DNA from: CAVZBW01 sp963778465
GTDB taxonomy: Bacteria; Actinomycetota; Acidimicrobiia; Acidimicrobiales; RAAP-2
Direction: 5' to 3'
DNA length: 64,000 nucleotides
Assembly: GCA_963778465.1 (NCBI GenBank)
Contig: CAVZUK010000002.1
Span: forward strand, 310,001 to 374,000
The notes under the pieces are model-generated. The model was not told the origin of the DNA. It worked only from the letters and a program-made list of their open reading frames with translations, and ran no database searches. Both the position numbers and the translations under genes were made by a program. Of the stretch, positions 24,885 to 33,156 are shown piece by piece; positions within the stretch are counted from its first letter, which is position 1, and each line of letters starts with the position of its first letter.

Positions 24885-25882
24885 GCTGCGTCGTTCTCCT
24901 TCGTGTCGCTGAGCTTCCTGGTCGTGGGCTTCTCGGCGCCGGTGCTGGCACGGTGGCCGGTCAGGGCCAGGAACACCTCGTCGAGCGTCGGGCGACGGAG
25001 ACCGAGGTCCTCCACCTCGATGCCGGCGTCGTCGAGCGTCCGGACGATCGTCGGGAGGAGCTTCGTGCCACGGCGCGCCGCGATCGAGCACCGACGGGTG
25101 GACGGGTCGGTTGCCGGCTCGCCCAGGCCGTGCGACGAGAGGACCTCCGCGGCCCTGGCCATGGTGGGGACGTCGACGGTGTGCAGCTCGATGACGTCCG
25201 TGCCGACGCCCGACTTGAGCGCGCCGGGCGATCCCTGGGCGATCACGCGTCCCTCGTTGATGATGACGATCGAGGACGCCAGGTGGTCGGCCTCGTCGAG
25301 GTACTGGGTGGTGAGGACGATGTCCGTGCCGCGGTCGCCCATGGCGCGGAGGCTGTCCCACACCTCGTTCCGGCTGGCCGGATCGAGCCCCGTGGTGGGC
25401 TCGTCGAGCAGCAGGAGCCGGGGCGAGCCCACGAGGCTCGCGCCCAGGTCGAGCCGCCGGCGCATCCCTCCCGAGTAGGTGCGCACCAACCGGTCGCCGG
25501 CATCGGTCAGCCGGACCTGCTCGAGGATCCGCTCTGCGCTCGCCCTCGCCTGTCGGGCCGTCTGTCCGTAGAGGCGGGCCACCATCGTCAGGTTCTCCCG
25601 ACCGGTCATCATCTTCTCGACGGCGGCCGACTGGCCCGCGAGCCCGATCATCCGGCGGACGGCCATGGGGTTGCGCACGACGTCGTGCCCGCCGACCCGG
25701 AGGGAGCCGGTATCGGGCTCGAGCAGGGTGGCCAGCATCCGCACGAAGGTGGTCTTGCCCGCCCCGTTCGGTCCGAGAATCGCGACGGCCTGTTCGGGCT
25801 GCACGGTGAGGTCCAGTCCCTGGAGCGCCGTTACCTTCCCGAATCGCTTGCAGAGATCGTCGGCCTCGATGAGAGCGGCCAT
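24881..25882 (-). CDS. ATPase of a DrrAB-like ABC exporter
   Basis: A 333-residue ATPase with Walker A LGPNGAGKTT, Q-loop region IGLAGQSAAVEKMMTGREN (diagnostic of DrrA), signature YSGGMRRRLDLGASLVG, Walker B LLLLDEPTTGLDP, H-loop TTQYLDEADHL, and the DrrA-type C-terminal domain (DLGLRRPTLDEVFLALTGH). ATG 25882 is preferred to a GTG nine bases upstream because GAGGAG stands at the proper distance only from the ATG. It powers the permease encoded immediately downstream. Confidence 0.93.
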   Translation of the reverse strand: MAALIEADDLCKRFGKVTALQGLDLTVQPEQAVAILGPNGAGKTTFVRMLATLLEPDTGSLRVGGHDVVRNPMAVRRMIGLAGQSAAVEKMMTGRENLTMVARLYGQTARQARASAERILEQVRLTDAGDRLVRTYSGGMRRRLDLGASLVGSPRLLLLDEPTTGLDPASRNEVWDSLRAMGDRGTDIVLTTQYLDEADHLASSIVIINEGRVIAQGSPGALKSGVGTDVIELHTVDVPTMARAAEVLSSHGLGEPATDPSTRRCSIAARRGTKLLPTIVRTLDDAGIEVEDLGLRRPTLDEVFLALTGHRASTGAEKPTTRKLSDTKENDAA

Positions 25883-25966
25883 GGGGTGCACTCCTCTCCG
25901 TCTGCGGGTGATCGCTGCCGGCTCACCGGCCCGGGAGGCGGGGCGGTCAACAGAACAACGTTTGAT

Positions 25967-25985
25967 TACAGAACACTATTCTGTA
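25967..25985. promoter_or_regulatory. Operator palindrome between the drrAB-like and tetR genes
   Basis: TACAGAA-CACTA-TTCTGTA has perfect 7-base arms around a five-base centre. On the plus strand TATTCT (25977-25982) and on the minus strand TAGTGT (25978-25973) each fit a TANNNT -10 box, so bound TetR would cover both divergent promoters. A single AT-rich patch in GC-rich surroundings supports a regulatory role. Confidence 0.6.
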
Positions 25986-26047
25986 CGACTCCACCCGGCT
26001 TGTCAAACGCCGTTCGATCGGCTGGAACGGAGTTCGACCCAGCTAGG

Positions 26048-26791
26048 GTGAGGTTCGATGCCACCGCGCGAACGGCCCGGTCAGGACCTCGCCGGTATCC
26101 CCCGGCCGAGCTGGCAACGGCCGAGCTCGCCCGCACCCCGCGCCCCCTGACCCGCGAGGCCATCGTCGACGCTGCGATCCGCGTGCTCGACGCCCACGGG
26201 ATGGACGGCCTGTCCATGCGGCGGGTCGGGGAGGAGCTCGGAACCGGGGCCGGGTCCCTCTATTGGCACGTGCGCAACAAGGAGGAGCTGATCCAGCTGG
26301 TCTTCGAGAGGGTGACGGAGCAGATGGTGCTCCCGGAGCCAGACCCTTCACGGTGGAAGGAACAGCTGAGCGATCTGATGCACGAGATGCGCGCTCGGTT
26401 GAAGAGTCACCGCGACGTGGCGCGGCTCTCCCTCGGCCGGGTGCCGATGGGCCCGACCGTCGCGATGACCAACGAGTGGCTCTTCCGCCTCCTCAAGCCG
26501 GTGGGCATCCCGGACCACGTCATCGCCTTCATCGGAGACATGGCCGCCCTCTACGTGGGAGCCCACGCCTTCGAGGAGAGCCTCGGTTTGTCCTCGCCGA
26601 CCGGGGAGGAGATGGCGCCGGAGCAGATCATCGAGATGTTCCGGGAGTACGTCCTGTCACTGCCCGAGGATCGGTTTCCCTATACGCGCGGCGCCGTCGA
26701 CCTGCTCCTGGCCGGCGGTCCGGACGAGCGTTACGAGTTCGGCGTCGACCTCATCCTGCGAGGTCTCGAGAGCTACGTGGTCAAGTCCTGA
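26048..26791 (+). CDS. TetR-family regulator (tetracycline-repressor-like C-terminal domain)
   Basis: A 247-residue repressor. PLTREAIVDAAIRVLDAHGMDGLSMRRVGEELGTGAGSLYWHVRNKEELIQLVFERV is the DNA-binding domain (residues about 37-93), with the SLYWHVRNKEEL recognition helix typical of the TetR_C_1 branch. The rest is an all-helical ligand-binding domain. GTG 26048 is the nearest in-frame start that leaves the whole domain. An ATG ten bases later is in another frame. It is divergent from the DrrAB-like exporter and shares a palindromic operator with it, so the exported compound probably induces. Its last 11 bases overlap the end of the convergent reductase gene. Confidence 0.85.
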   Translation: MRFDATARTARSGPRRYPPAELATAELARTPRPLTREAIVDAAIRVLDAHGMDGLSMRRVGEELGTGAGSLYWHVRNKEELIQLVFERVTEQMVLPEPDPSRWKEQLSDLMHEMRARLKSHRDVARLSLGRVPMGPTVAMTNEWLFRLLKPVGIPDHVIAFIGDMAALYVGAHAFEESLGLSSPTGEEMAPEQIIEMFREYVLSLPEDRFPYTRGAVDLLLAGGPDERYEFGVDLILRGLESYVVKS

Positions 26792-27377
26792 CCCGGTAGT
26801 CGACAAAGGTCGCGAACGGTGATTGCCGCACGGCGAGGTGCTCGAGCTCGACCGGGGTCGCAAACCCCTCGAAGAGCCTCTTGCCGGCTCCGAGCACCAC
26901 GGGGGCAATGATGACGGAGAGCTCGTCGAGGTAGCCCGCAGCCAAGGCCTGGCGGATCACGTCGGCCCCTCCCATCACGTGCACCTGCTTGGTCCCTGCA
27001 GCGGCCCTGGCACGCTCGACGGCCTGTGCGAGGCCGCCAACGAAGGTGAACTCCCCACCGGCCGGCTCCTCCTCCGGACGGTGGGTGACTACGAAGAGGG
27101 GCACCCCGAAGGGGTTCGCGTCGCCCCAGTGACCGGCGGCCTCGTAGGTGCGGCGTCCGGCGATCACGGCCCCGTTGGCGGCCATCACGTCCTCGAGCCA
27201 GGCCCTGTCCACGCCGGTCGGTTGCCCCCGCTCAGGCGAGTCGTAGGTCCAGGGCCCGCCGAACACCCAGTAGTGCAGCCGCTCGCCGCCCACGCCCAGC
27301 CCGCATCCGGGTCCGTCGTCCGGGCCGGCGACATAGCCGTCCACCGAGACGGTGATTCCCGCAACGACCTTGCCCAT
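26781..27377 (-). CDS. Dihydrofolate reductase-like (RibD C-terminal) protein
   Basis: A 198-residue protein: KVVAGITVSVDGYVAGPDDGPG is the family opening, AVIAGRRTYEAAGHWGDANPFG the central segment, FTFVGGLAQAVERARAAAGTKQVHVMGGADVIRQALAAGYLDELSVIIAPVVLGAGKRLF the NADPH-binding core (the GGADVIRQAL motif), then EHLAVRQSPFATFVDYRV. The family resembles the reductase domain of riboflavin synthesis but in isolated form is of unknown substrate. GGGGAGGA precedes ATG 27377. It converges with the TetR gene, overlapping by 11 bases. Confidence 0.9.
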   Translation of the reverse strand: MGKVVAGITVSVDGYVAGPDDGPGCGLGVGGERLHYWVFGGPWTYDSPERGQPTGVDRAWLEDVMAANGAVIAGRRTYEAAGHWGDANPFGVPLFVVTHRPEEEPAGGEFTFVGGLAQAVERARAAAGTKQVHVMGGADVIRQALAAGYLDELSVIIAPVVLGAGKRLFEGFATPVELEHLAVRQSPFATFVDYRVRT

Positions 27378-27489
27378 CGCTTCCTCCCCTGGGTCTCGCA
27401 TTCACTCGTTGACACAGAGACGACGCCGAGCGCCCCGTGTTCTCATCGCCAGCCGGCGCGCCGTGGGTCCCGCAGCCCGCCGGCCACCG

Positions 27490-28260
27490 TCAGGTCGACG
27501 GGCGACGGGCGACGAAGCTCACGATCGGGGGCGATTCGAGGTAATCGTCCCAGAACCCCACGGGGAAGCCACGCCGTCCGCCCTCGGAGACCTCGGGCAT
27601 GATCCAGCGGAAGTCCGCGAGACCGGCGGCGGCGAAGGCGCTCCGGTAGGCCCCGGTCGGCAGGTAGTAGTTGTGGAGATCGAACACCGACCCGTCGGCA
27701 TTGAAGAACCGGTAGGTGATGGTGTCGCCCTCTCCGGGAGGCGCGGCGCCGAGCTTCACGAACCCGTAGCGGCGATACCGCGGGTAGTCGGCGGGCGGGT
27801 TTTCGGGGTAGTCGTTGCAGCCCACGACCAGCCCTCCGGGCACGACCAGGCGCGCCACGGTGTCGACGAGGGTCTCGAGCTCGACCCGCGTGCGGGCATA
27901 GTTGAAGAGGAAGGCGCAACAGACGACGTCGAATCGCTCTCCGAGTTCGAGACCGGCCACGTCTGCCGGGAGGTACTCGATCCCCAGGGGCTCCGCCCCC
28001 TCGGCTCTTCGGGCGAGGCCGATCTGCTCGGCGGAGATGTCGACGCCGAGGATACGGGCGGGGTGCCGGCGGGCGAGGGCCCGGGTGTAGATGCCGTCCC
28101 CGCAGGCCAGGTCGGCCACCGAGAGACCCGCGAGATCGGGCAGGAGCCGCAGCGTCGAGTAGACCTCGACATGCTGGCGGATCGGCAGGAGCTCCAGCTT
28201 CTGGTAGTCGATGGCGATCTCGTCGTACTCCTCGGCCGCATGGTCGAACGACGCGGTCAC
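27490..28260 (-). CDS. Class I SAM-dependent methyltransferase coupled to a partner-switch module
   Basis: A 256-residue methyltransferase: SVADLACGDGIYTRALARRHPARILGVDISAEQIGLAR is motif I with the acidic loop, FDVVCCAFLFNYARTRVEL motif II, VVPGGLVVGCNDYPENPP motif III. It resembles the ToxA/16S-unrelated small-molecule group; the substrate cannot be named. Its GTG start overlaps the stop of the RsbW-like kinase gene (GTGA), so translation of the two is coupled. This is unusual, because partner-switch operons normally end with the sigma factor. The YRFFNADGSVFDLHNYYLPTGAYRSAFAAAGL region is intact. Confidence 0.85.
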   Translation of the reverse strand: MTASFDHAAEEYDEIAIDYQKLELLPIRQHVEVYSTLRLLPDLAGLSVADLACGDGIYTRALARRHPARILGVDISAEQIGLARRAEGAEPLGIEYLPADVAGLELGERFDVVCCAFLFNYARTRVELETLVDTVARLVVPGGLVVGCNDYPENPPADYPRYRRYGFVKLGAAPPGEGDTITYRFFNADGSVFDLHNYYLPTGAYRSAFAAAGLADFRWIMPEVSEGGRRGFPVGFWDDYLESPPIVSFVARRPST

Positions 28261-28670
28261 GCTCGCGGCCGCCCCCTGCCGGACGCGGTCGGTTCGGTCG
28301 GTTGGAGCCGCAGGCGGAACCAGACGGTCTTTCCGGCCCCACCGCTCGCCGCCGTTACGCCCCAGTCGTCGGCCAGCGATTGGACGATCATGAGCCCGCG
28401 CCCGTGCATCTCGGTCACCGCGGGCCGCTGGACCTCGGGGGAGCCCCTTCCCCTGTCGCTCACGGCCACCAACAGCGAGTCCGCCTCGACTTCGACGTCG
28501 ATCTCGAATTCGGTTTGCCCGTGCAGGATCGCGTTGGTGGCGAGCTCGGAGACCATGAGCGCCACGGACTCCCCGACCTCACGAGGCAGTCGACCCGCGG
28601 CGCCGAGGACGAACCGGCGGGCGGCGGGCACCGACGCGGGATCGGCGGGAAAGGTCCGTGAGGTGCTCAT
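28257..28670 (-). CDS. RsbW-like serine kinase/anti-sigma ATPase
   Basis: A 137-residue HATPase of the GHKL type. The N box is VALMVSELATNAILHGQTEFEIDVEV, the G1 box VAVSDRGRGSPE and the G2 box HGRGLMIVQSLADDWGV, exactly the residues of RsbW/SpoIIAB-like proteins. Such proteins bind a sigma factor or a partner and phosphorylate a STAS antagonist on serine. No sigma factor gene adjoins; the target may be elsewhere or may be the downstream methyltransferase (inference). The gene overlaps the STAS gene (ATGA) and the methyltransferase gene (GTGA). Confidence 0.92.
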   Translation of the reverse strand: MSTSRTFPADPASVPAARRFVLGAAGRLPREVGESVALMVSELATNAILHGQTEFEIDVEVEADSLLVAVSDRGRGSPEVQRPAVTEMHGRGLMIVQSLADDWGVTAASGGAGKTVWFRLRLQPTEPTASGRGRPRA

Positions 28671-28993
28671 TCGGTCATCGGCAACGTGCCGGCGAGCCCG
28701 GTGATCTCGAGCAGGCGGCGGATGGCGGGGGCGGGCCCCTGCAGCTCGATGCGAGGGACGCGCTCGGCGACGGAGATGAGGAGGGCGATGCCCGAACTGT
28801 CCATGAACGTCAGCTTCTGGACGTCGAGCACGATCCGCTCGGGGCCGCGGCCGACCACCGCGTCGATCGTCGTCTGGACCTCCCCGACGTTGGAGAGGTC
28901 GAGCTCCCCGCAGAGGTGGATCACCGGCGACGCGCCGACCTCGGACACCTCGACCTCGATCGGCGAGGGTCCCCTGGGTCCTACGCCTGCCAT
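28667..28993 (-). CDS. STAS-domain anti-anti-sigma factor
   Basis: A 108-residue STAS protein: VEVSEVGASPVIHLCGELDLSNVGEVQTTIDAVV, then IVLDVQKLTFMDSSGIALLISVAERV. The DSSG turn holds the serine that RsbW-like kinases phosphorylate and SpoIIE-like phosphatases restore. The C-terminal strand and helix (IELQGPAPAIRRLLEITGL) are normal. It is the middle element of the switch: upstream is the phosphatase gene, overlapping by 13 bases, and downstream the kinase gene. Confidence 0.95.
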   Translation of the reverse strand: MAGVGPRGPSPIEVEVSEVGASPVIHLCGELDLSNVGEVQTTIDAVVGRGPERIVLDVQKLTFMDSSGIALLISVAERVPRIELQGPAPAIRRLLEITGLAGTLPMTE

Positions 28994-30555
28994 CGCAAGC
29001 CGATCAGTGCCACGTCGTCCTGCGGTGCGTCGAGGGTCATGTCGGTCACGATGGAGCCCAGCCGTTCGTCGAGGGTGGCAGAGGGCTGGGTCGCCGCGCG
29101 TTCGAGACGTCTCATGCTGTCGTCGAGGTTCTCGTCCCGCCGCTCGACCAGCCCGTCGGTGAACGCGACCAGGGTGGATCCGGGACCCACGGTGACCACG
29201 AGGGGATCCGCCCCGTCGTCGGTGGCGACCCCGATCGGTGCGGCCGGAGGGACCGCGAGGATCTCGGCCCCGTCCTCGGAGACGAGGAGGGGAGGCAGGT
29301 GCCCGGCGTTGGCCAGCGTCACCTCGTGGCGCCGCACGTCGACGAGTCCACAGAGCACCGTGGCGAAGTGACCGTCCGCGGTCAGGTCCAGGGTCTTGCG
29401 CAGTTGTGTGAGGATCTCGGAGGGAGGATGGTTCTCGAGCGCGAACCCCCGGCTGGAGAAGCGCAAGGAGCCCATGACGGCCGCCGCGGCCACGCCGCGT
29501 CCCGAGACGTCGCCGACGATAAAGACAAACCTGCCTTTATCAAGCACCACGAAATCGTACCAGTCGCCCCCGATGTCCATTCCTCGCGAGCCGGGAAGGT
29601 AGCGGGCGGCGACATCGATTCCCTCGATCTCGGGAAGGGTTTGTGGGAGGAGCGCCTGTTGCAGCGTCTCGGCGATGGTCCGCTGCTCGGCATAGAGCTG
29701 GGTCAGCTCCTTGCCCATTCGCTCCGCGGTTCGCCGCCGCCGGGCCACGTATTCGACCGTCGCGGCGCTGCCGAGCGACAGCACGGTGCCCGCTGCGAGG
29801 ACGATCCAGGGGAGCGAGGAGGAAAGCGTCCCGGTCAGCGAGCCGTTGGGGGTCCCGACGACCGTGATGGTGGTGTCCCCAAAGGGGACGGACGCGGTGG
29901 CGCTCTTGCCCTGGATGGGCGTCGGCACCGACGCACCGATGAGCTGGGCCTCCGTCTCGTGGGGGCCGAGGTAGACGGCGTAGTTGAGCTGGCCGAACGG
30001 CGACGACTTGGGCACCGTGATCTTTCGTCCGGCCGGCAGCAGGCTTTCGGCATAGACGATGTAGCCGTCGGAGTTCGCGGCGGCGTCGGCGTAACCGATC
30101 CTGGGCGGCGACCCGCCGAGGATCCCGGTCACCTGCAACTGAGGGCTGACCCGGAGGTGCGCGAAGAAGGCGCCGGCGCCGCCGTCGCGCACCAGTTGCG
30201 GCTCCGCCCCCTCGGAGGCGACGAACGTCGCTCCGGTGGCGGTGCGCTGCAGGAGGGAGACCGAGGCGAAATAGCCGGCGGGTTGGATCTTTCCCGCCAC
30301 GAAGGTCTGGAAGGCCGAAGGAGAGTCGGTGGTCGTCGCGACGGTCAAGGCGTCGGCCAGCTGCGACTCGACCGACGGGAGGGCCGTGCTCAGCGTGGAG
30401 GCCACTTGGCGCACCTGCAGCTGGAGGACGCGGTCGCTGTCGTTGTCGTTGGCCATGGCCGCCGCCCACGTCAGCAAGCCGGTGAGGCCCAGCCCGACGA
30501 CCGCCACCACGATGCTCTGTGGGCGCAGCCAGCGGGTGAGACGCGATTCCTTCAT
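28981..30555 (-). CDS. Membrane SpoIIE-type (PP2C) phosphatase with extracellular sensor
   Basis: A 524-residue protein. An N-terminal helix (SIVVAVVGLGLTGLLTWAAAM) and a second one near residues 246-268 (LPWIVLAAGTVLSLGSAATVEYV) enclose about 210 extracellular residues that look like a CHASE-type sensor (DNDSDRVLQLQVRQVASTLSTALPSVESQ). After a short coiled coil, AETLQQALLPQTLPEIEGIDVAARYLPGSRGMDIGGDWYDF starts the PP2C_SIG domain with metal-binding GDWYD, and IVGDVSGRGVAAAAVM, AGHLPPLLV, and FTDGLVERR complete it. It should dephosphorylate the STAS protein when the outside signal is present. Confidence 0.93.
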   Translation of the reverse strand: MKESRLTRWLRPQSIVVAVVGLGLTGLLTWAAAMANDNDSDRVLQLQVRQVASTLSTALPSVESQLADALTVATTTDSPSAFQTFVAGKIQPAGYFASVSLLQRTATGATFVASEGAEPQLVRDGGAGAFFAHLRVSPQLQVTGILGGSPPRIGYADAAANSDGYIVYAESLLPAGRKITVPKSSPFGQLNYAVYLGPHETEAQLIGASVPTPIQGKSATASVPFGDTTITVVGTPNGSLTGTLSSSLPWIVLAAGTVLSLGSAATVEYVARRRRTAERMGKELTQLYAEQRTIAETLQQALLPQTLPEIEGIDVAARYLPGSRGMDIGGDWYDFVVLDKGRFVFIVGDVSGRGVAAAAVMGSLRFSSRGFALENHPPSEILTQLRKTLDLTADGHFATVLCGLVDVRRHEVTLANAGHLPPLLVSEDGAEILAVPPAAPIGVATDDGADPLVVTVGPGSTLVAFTDGLVERRDENLDDSMRRLERAATQPSATLDERLGSIVTDMTLDAPQDDVALIGLRWQA

Positions 30556-30797
30556 GACTCGGGCAGCATCTCCAGTGGCACAGCCCCGTGGCAGCAGGAG
30601 CTGGTTGCGTCCTCCCTACGGGCGTCACCCTATCGGCGGCCTCTTCCGTGTGCTCGCACCGTGGACGCGGCGATTGTCCCTCTTGGTCTCGCCGGTGCGA
30701 TCCCGAGCACACGCCGGGGGTCGGGAGAGCCAGCTCCGGGTGATCCGGGACGGCCGTATGATGCTGAGCCGGACCAGGAGGGGAGGGCGGGTCACCC

Positions 30798-31835
30798 GTG
30801 ATCGACATCGACCAGCTCGAAAAGTGGATGGACGAGTCCGGACTTCCGGGCAAGGGCGAGGAGATCACCCAGTCCTACGTCTCCGGCGGGTCGCAGAACG
30901 AGATCTACGAGATCCGAAGGGGGGACCTCCACGGCGCCATCCGCATCCCCCCGCCCTCGGCGCCGGAGAGCCGCGACGAGGGCATCCTGCGGGAGTGGCG
31001 GATCATCGAGGCGCTCGACGGGACCGACGTTCCCCATACCCCGGCCATCGCCATGTGCGCCGACAAGGCCGTGCTCGGCCGTTCCTTCTACATGATGGGC
31101 TTCGTGGACGGGTGGTCGCCGATGAACACCGACGGATGGCCGGCGCCCTTCGACGAGGACCTCGAGGCCCGCAAGGGCCTCTCGTATCAGCTCGTCGAGG
31201 GGATCGCCCTGCTCGGCAACGTGGATTGGCGGGCGCGCGGGCTCGAAGACCTGGGCAGGCCCGCCGGGTTCCACGACCGGCAGGTCGACCGGTGGACGGC
31301 GTTCCTCCAGCGCATCCAGCAGCGGGAGCTGCCCGGGTTCGACCTCGCCTCCGCATGGCTCCGGTCCCACCGTCCCATCGACTACATCCCCGGCCTGATG
31401 CACGGCGACTACCAGTTTGCCAACGTGATGTTCCAGCACGGAGCACCGGCCCGGCTCGCCGCGATCGTCGATTGGGAGATGGGCACCGTCGGTGACCCCA
31501 AGCTCGACCTCGGATGGGTGGTCCAGGGATGGCCCGCAGACACCAACGACCCCTCGGTGTCCGGGGCAAGCTACGCCGACATGTACGGCATGCCGTCGAA
31601 GCAGGAGGTCGTCGACCACTACGCCGACGTGTCCGGGCGCCAGGTCGACGATCTCGACTACTACGTCATCCTGGCCAAGTGGAAGCTGGCGGTGGTGCTC
31701 GAGCAGGGCTTCCAACGAGCCGGCGACGATCCGAAGCTCCAGGCCTTCGGGCCTATCGTCCTCAACCTGATGCAGGACGCCGCCGACCTGGCGGAGACGA
31801 CCGACTACTCCCTGGAGAAGACTCCGGGCGCCTGA
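30798..31835 (+). CDS. APH-like phosphotransferase (acyl-CoA-metabolism type)
   Basis: A 345-residue kinase-fold protein. SGGSQNEIYEIRRGDLHGAIRIPPP replaces the usual glycine-rich loop and ATP lysine (Arg here in place of Lys), the catalytic loop is LMHGDYQFANVMFQHG (His-Gly-Asp-x4-Asn) and the metal loop AIVDWEMGTVGDPKLDLGWV. Family members accompany acyl-CoA dehydrogenases in actinobacterial lipid and steroid operons; the substrate is not established, and the family should not be taken as antibiotic resistance. GTG 30798 follows a GGAGGGGAGGG run. It is alone; 242 bases upstream separate it from the divergent phosphatase gene and hold nothing else recognised. Confidence 0.85.
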   Translation: MIDIDQLEKWMDESGLPGKGEEITQSYVSGGSQNEIYEIRRGDLHGAIRIPPPSAPESRDEGILREWRIIEALDGTDVPHTPAIAMCADKAVLGRSFYMMGFVDGWSPMNTDGWPAPFDEDLEARKGLSYQLVEGIALLGNVDWRARGLEDLGRPAGFHDRQVDRWTAFLQRIQQRELPGFDLASAWLRSHRPIDYIPGLMHGDYQFANVMFQHGAPARLAAIVDWEMGTVGDPKLDLGWVVQGWPADTNDPSVSGASYADMYGMPSKQEVVDHYADVSGRQVDDLDYYVILAKWKLAVVLEQGFQRAGDDPKLQAFGPIVLNLMQDAADLAETTDYSLEKTPGA

Positions 31836-31886
31836 GATTCCGGCGACGAGCGGAGCCGCGGCCGGCGTCCTGCTCGCCGGGACGTC

Positions 31887-32486
31887 CTACGCCGCCGGTG
31901 CCGCTCGGACCGAGGAGCGACCCATGAAGGCGGCGAGGCCCTCCCACGGGGTCGCGCCAGGCGGCGGGGCCAGCTCGGACCCGAACGGATTCCCCCTCCC
32001 CATCGTGTTGCGGTACTCGGGGCGCAGCATGGCCCGGGCGCCCGCGAGGGCGGTGCTCGCCAGATCGTCGTCGGAGAGCTCCTGTCCCGTGCCGTCGGCC
32101 AGGTCCCAGGTGTGTGTGGTCAGCTCGGCGAGGTACATGTCGACCAGCGTCGAGCCCGTGTAGGTCTCGCCCCACGGCATGGTGACGGTCGCCTCGAGCC
32201 GCGCGTCGTCGGCCCAGGCCTCCCGTGCCTCGTCGCCGGCGTGACGGAGCTCTTGCGGGGCTGCGGCGAGCTCGACGTGCGGGAACTCCGCGGCGGTCGG
32301 GTTCTCGCCTCGCCCCAGGGCGACGGTGCGATGCGCGGCGCCGACCAGGTGGTCGACCAGGGCCGCGACGTCGTAGTCCGGACACGCCGTCGGCAGGCCG
32401 AGCTGGCCCGGCTCGACGCGCTCGGTGACCTCGGCGGCGTGCTCGAACGCCTGGTAGAGGGCGGGGCGGCGGTCGTCGTCTTGCAT
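31887..32486 (-). CDS. TIGR03086-type mycothiol/maleylpyruvate isomerase-like protein
   Basis: A 199-residue DinB-fold protein: ALYQAFEHAAEVTERVEPGQLGLPTACPDYDVAALVDHLVGAAHR, with the helix bundle and metal-binding HLVGAAHR; later MPWGETYTGSTLVDMYLAELTTHTWDLADGTGQ supplies the other His (TTHTWDLA). The layout is that of TIGR03086 proteins of the mycothiol-dependent isomerase superfamily. The substrate is unknown. GGAGAGGA stands before ATG 32486. It converges with the kinase gene at 31835. Confidence 0.85.
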   Translation of the reverse strand: MQDDDRRPALYQAFEHAAEVTERVEPGQLGLPTACPDYDVAALVDHLVGAAHRTVALGRGENPTAAEFPHVELAAAPQELRHAGDEAREAWADDARLEATVTMPWGETYTGSTLVDMYLAELTTHTWDLADGTGQELSDDDLASTALAGARAMLRPEYRNTMGRGNPFGSELAPPPGATPWEGLAAFMGRSSVRAAPAA

Positions 32487-32638
32487 TGGCGGATCCTCTC
32501 CGGCTCGTAGTTGGCTTCAATGGCTGCCGGTAGCTTGCCGGCCTAAATCGGACACGTTGTGGCCACTTCTGCCGATGGGTGGCTCAAACTACGATCGGCC
32601 ACCGCCACGGTGGCCGGGACGACAGGAGCGACGACGCC

Positions 32639-33109
32639 ATGACCGAGGGAACGATCGCGGCGCGGCTGGCCGACCTCGGCCTCAGACTGCACGGTCCGCA
32701 CCCGCCGCACGACCCGCTCGATGCGGTCGTGGTTCACGACGGCATCGCCCGCACCTCCGGTCAGCTGCCCCGCGTCGACGGGGTGCTGACCTGCCTCGGC
32801 CGCCTCGGCGACACCGTGACCGTGGACGAGGGACGCGCCGCGGCGGCGGTGTGCGCGCTCAACGCCCTCGCCGTCCTCGATGCCGCGCTCGGCTCGCTCG
32901 ACCGCATCTCCCGGGTGCTCACGGTGACGGGTTTCGTCTCGTCGGCACCGGACTTCTTCGAGCAGCCAGCCGTCGTCGACGGTGCGAGCACGGTGCTCGC
33001 CGACGTCTTCGGGGCCGCCGGGCGGCACACCCGTTCTGCGATCGGTGTGGCGGCGCTCCCTCGCAACGGGGCGGTCGAGATCGAGGTCACGGTCGCCCTC
33101 CGCGACTGA
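32639..33109 (+). CDS. RidA/YjgF-like protein (YoaB type)
   Basis: A 156-residue protein: RLADLGLRLHGPHPPHDPLDAVVVHDGIARTSGQLPRVDGVLTCLGRLGDTVTVDEGRAAAAVCALNALAVLDAALGSLDRISRVLTVTGFVSSAPDF, ending in HTRSAIGVAALPRNGAVEIEVTVALRD. The last part is the RidA signature with the Arg that binds the carboxylate of the imine substrate. Proteins of this long subgroup often accompany dehydrogenases. ATG 32639 lies after GGAG; a longer frame upstream has no better start. It is divergent from the DinB-like gene. Confidence 0.88.
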   Translation: MTEGTIAARLADLGLRLHGPHPPHDPLDAVVVHDGIARTSGQLPRVDGVLTCLGRLGDTVTVDEGRAAAAVCALNALAVLDAALGSLDRISRVLTVTGFVSSAPDFFEQPAVVDGASTVLADVFGAAGRHTRSAIGVAALPRNGAVEIEVTVALRD

Positions 33110-33156
33110 GCGCCGGACGACGCCTCGCGTTGGGACTCGCCGGTAGCCTCGGCAGC

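Noticed and set aside
30798..31835. The APH-like kinase as an aminoglycoside resistance gene.
   Set aside because: Its subgroup is associated with acyl-CoA metabolism, the ATP-lysine position differs, and no resistance or mobile element context exists.
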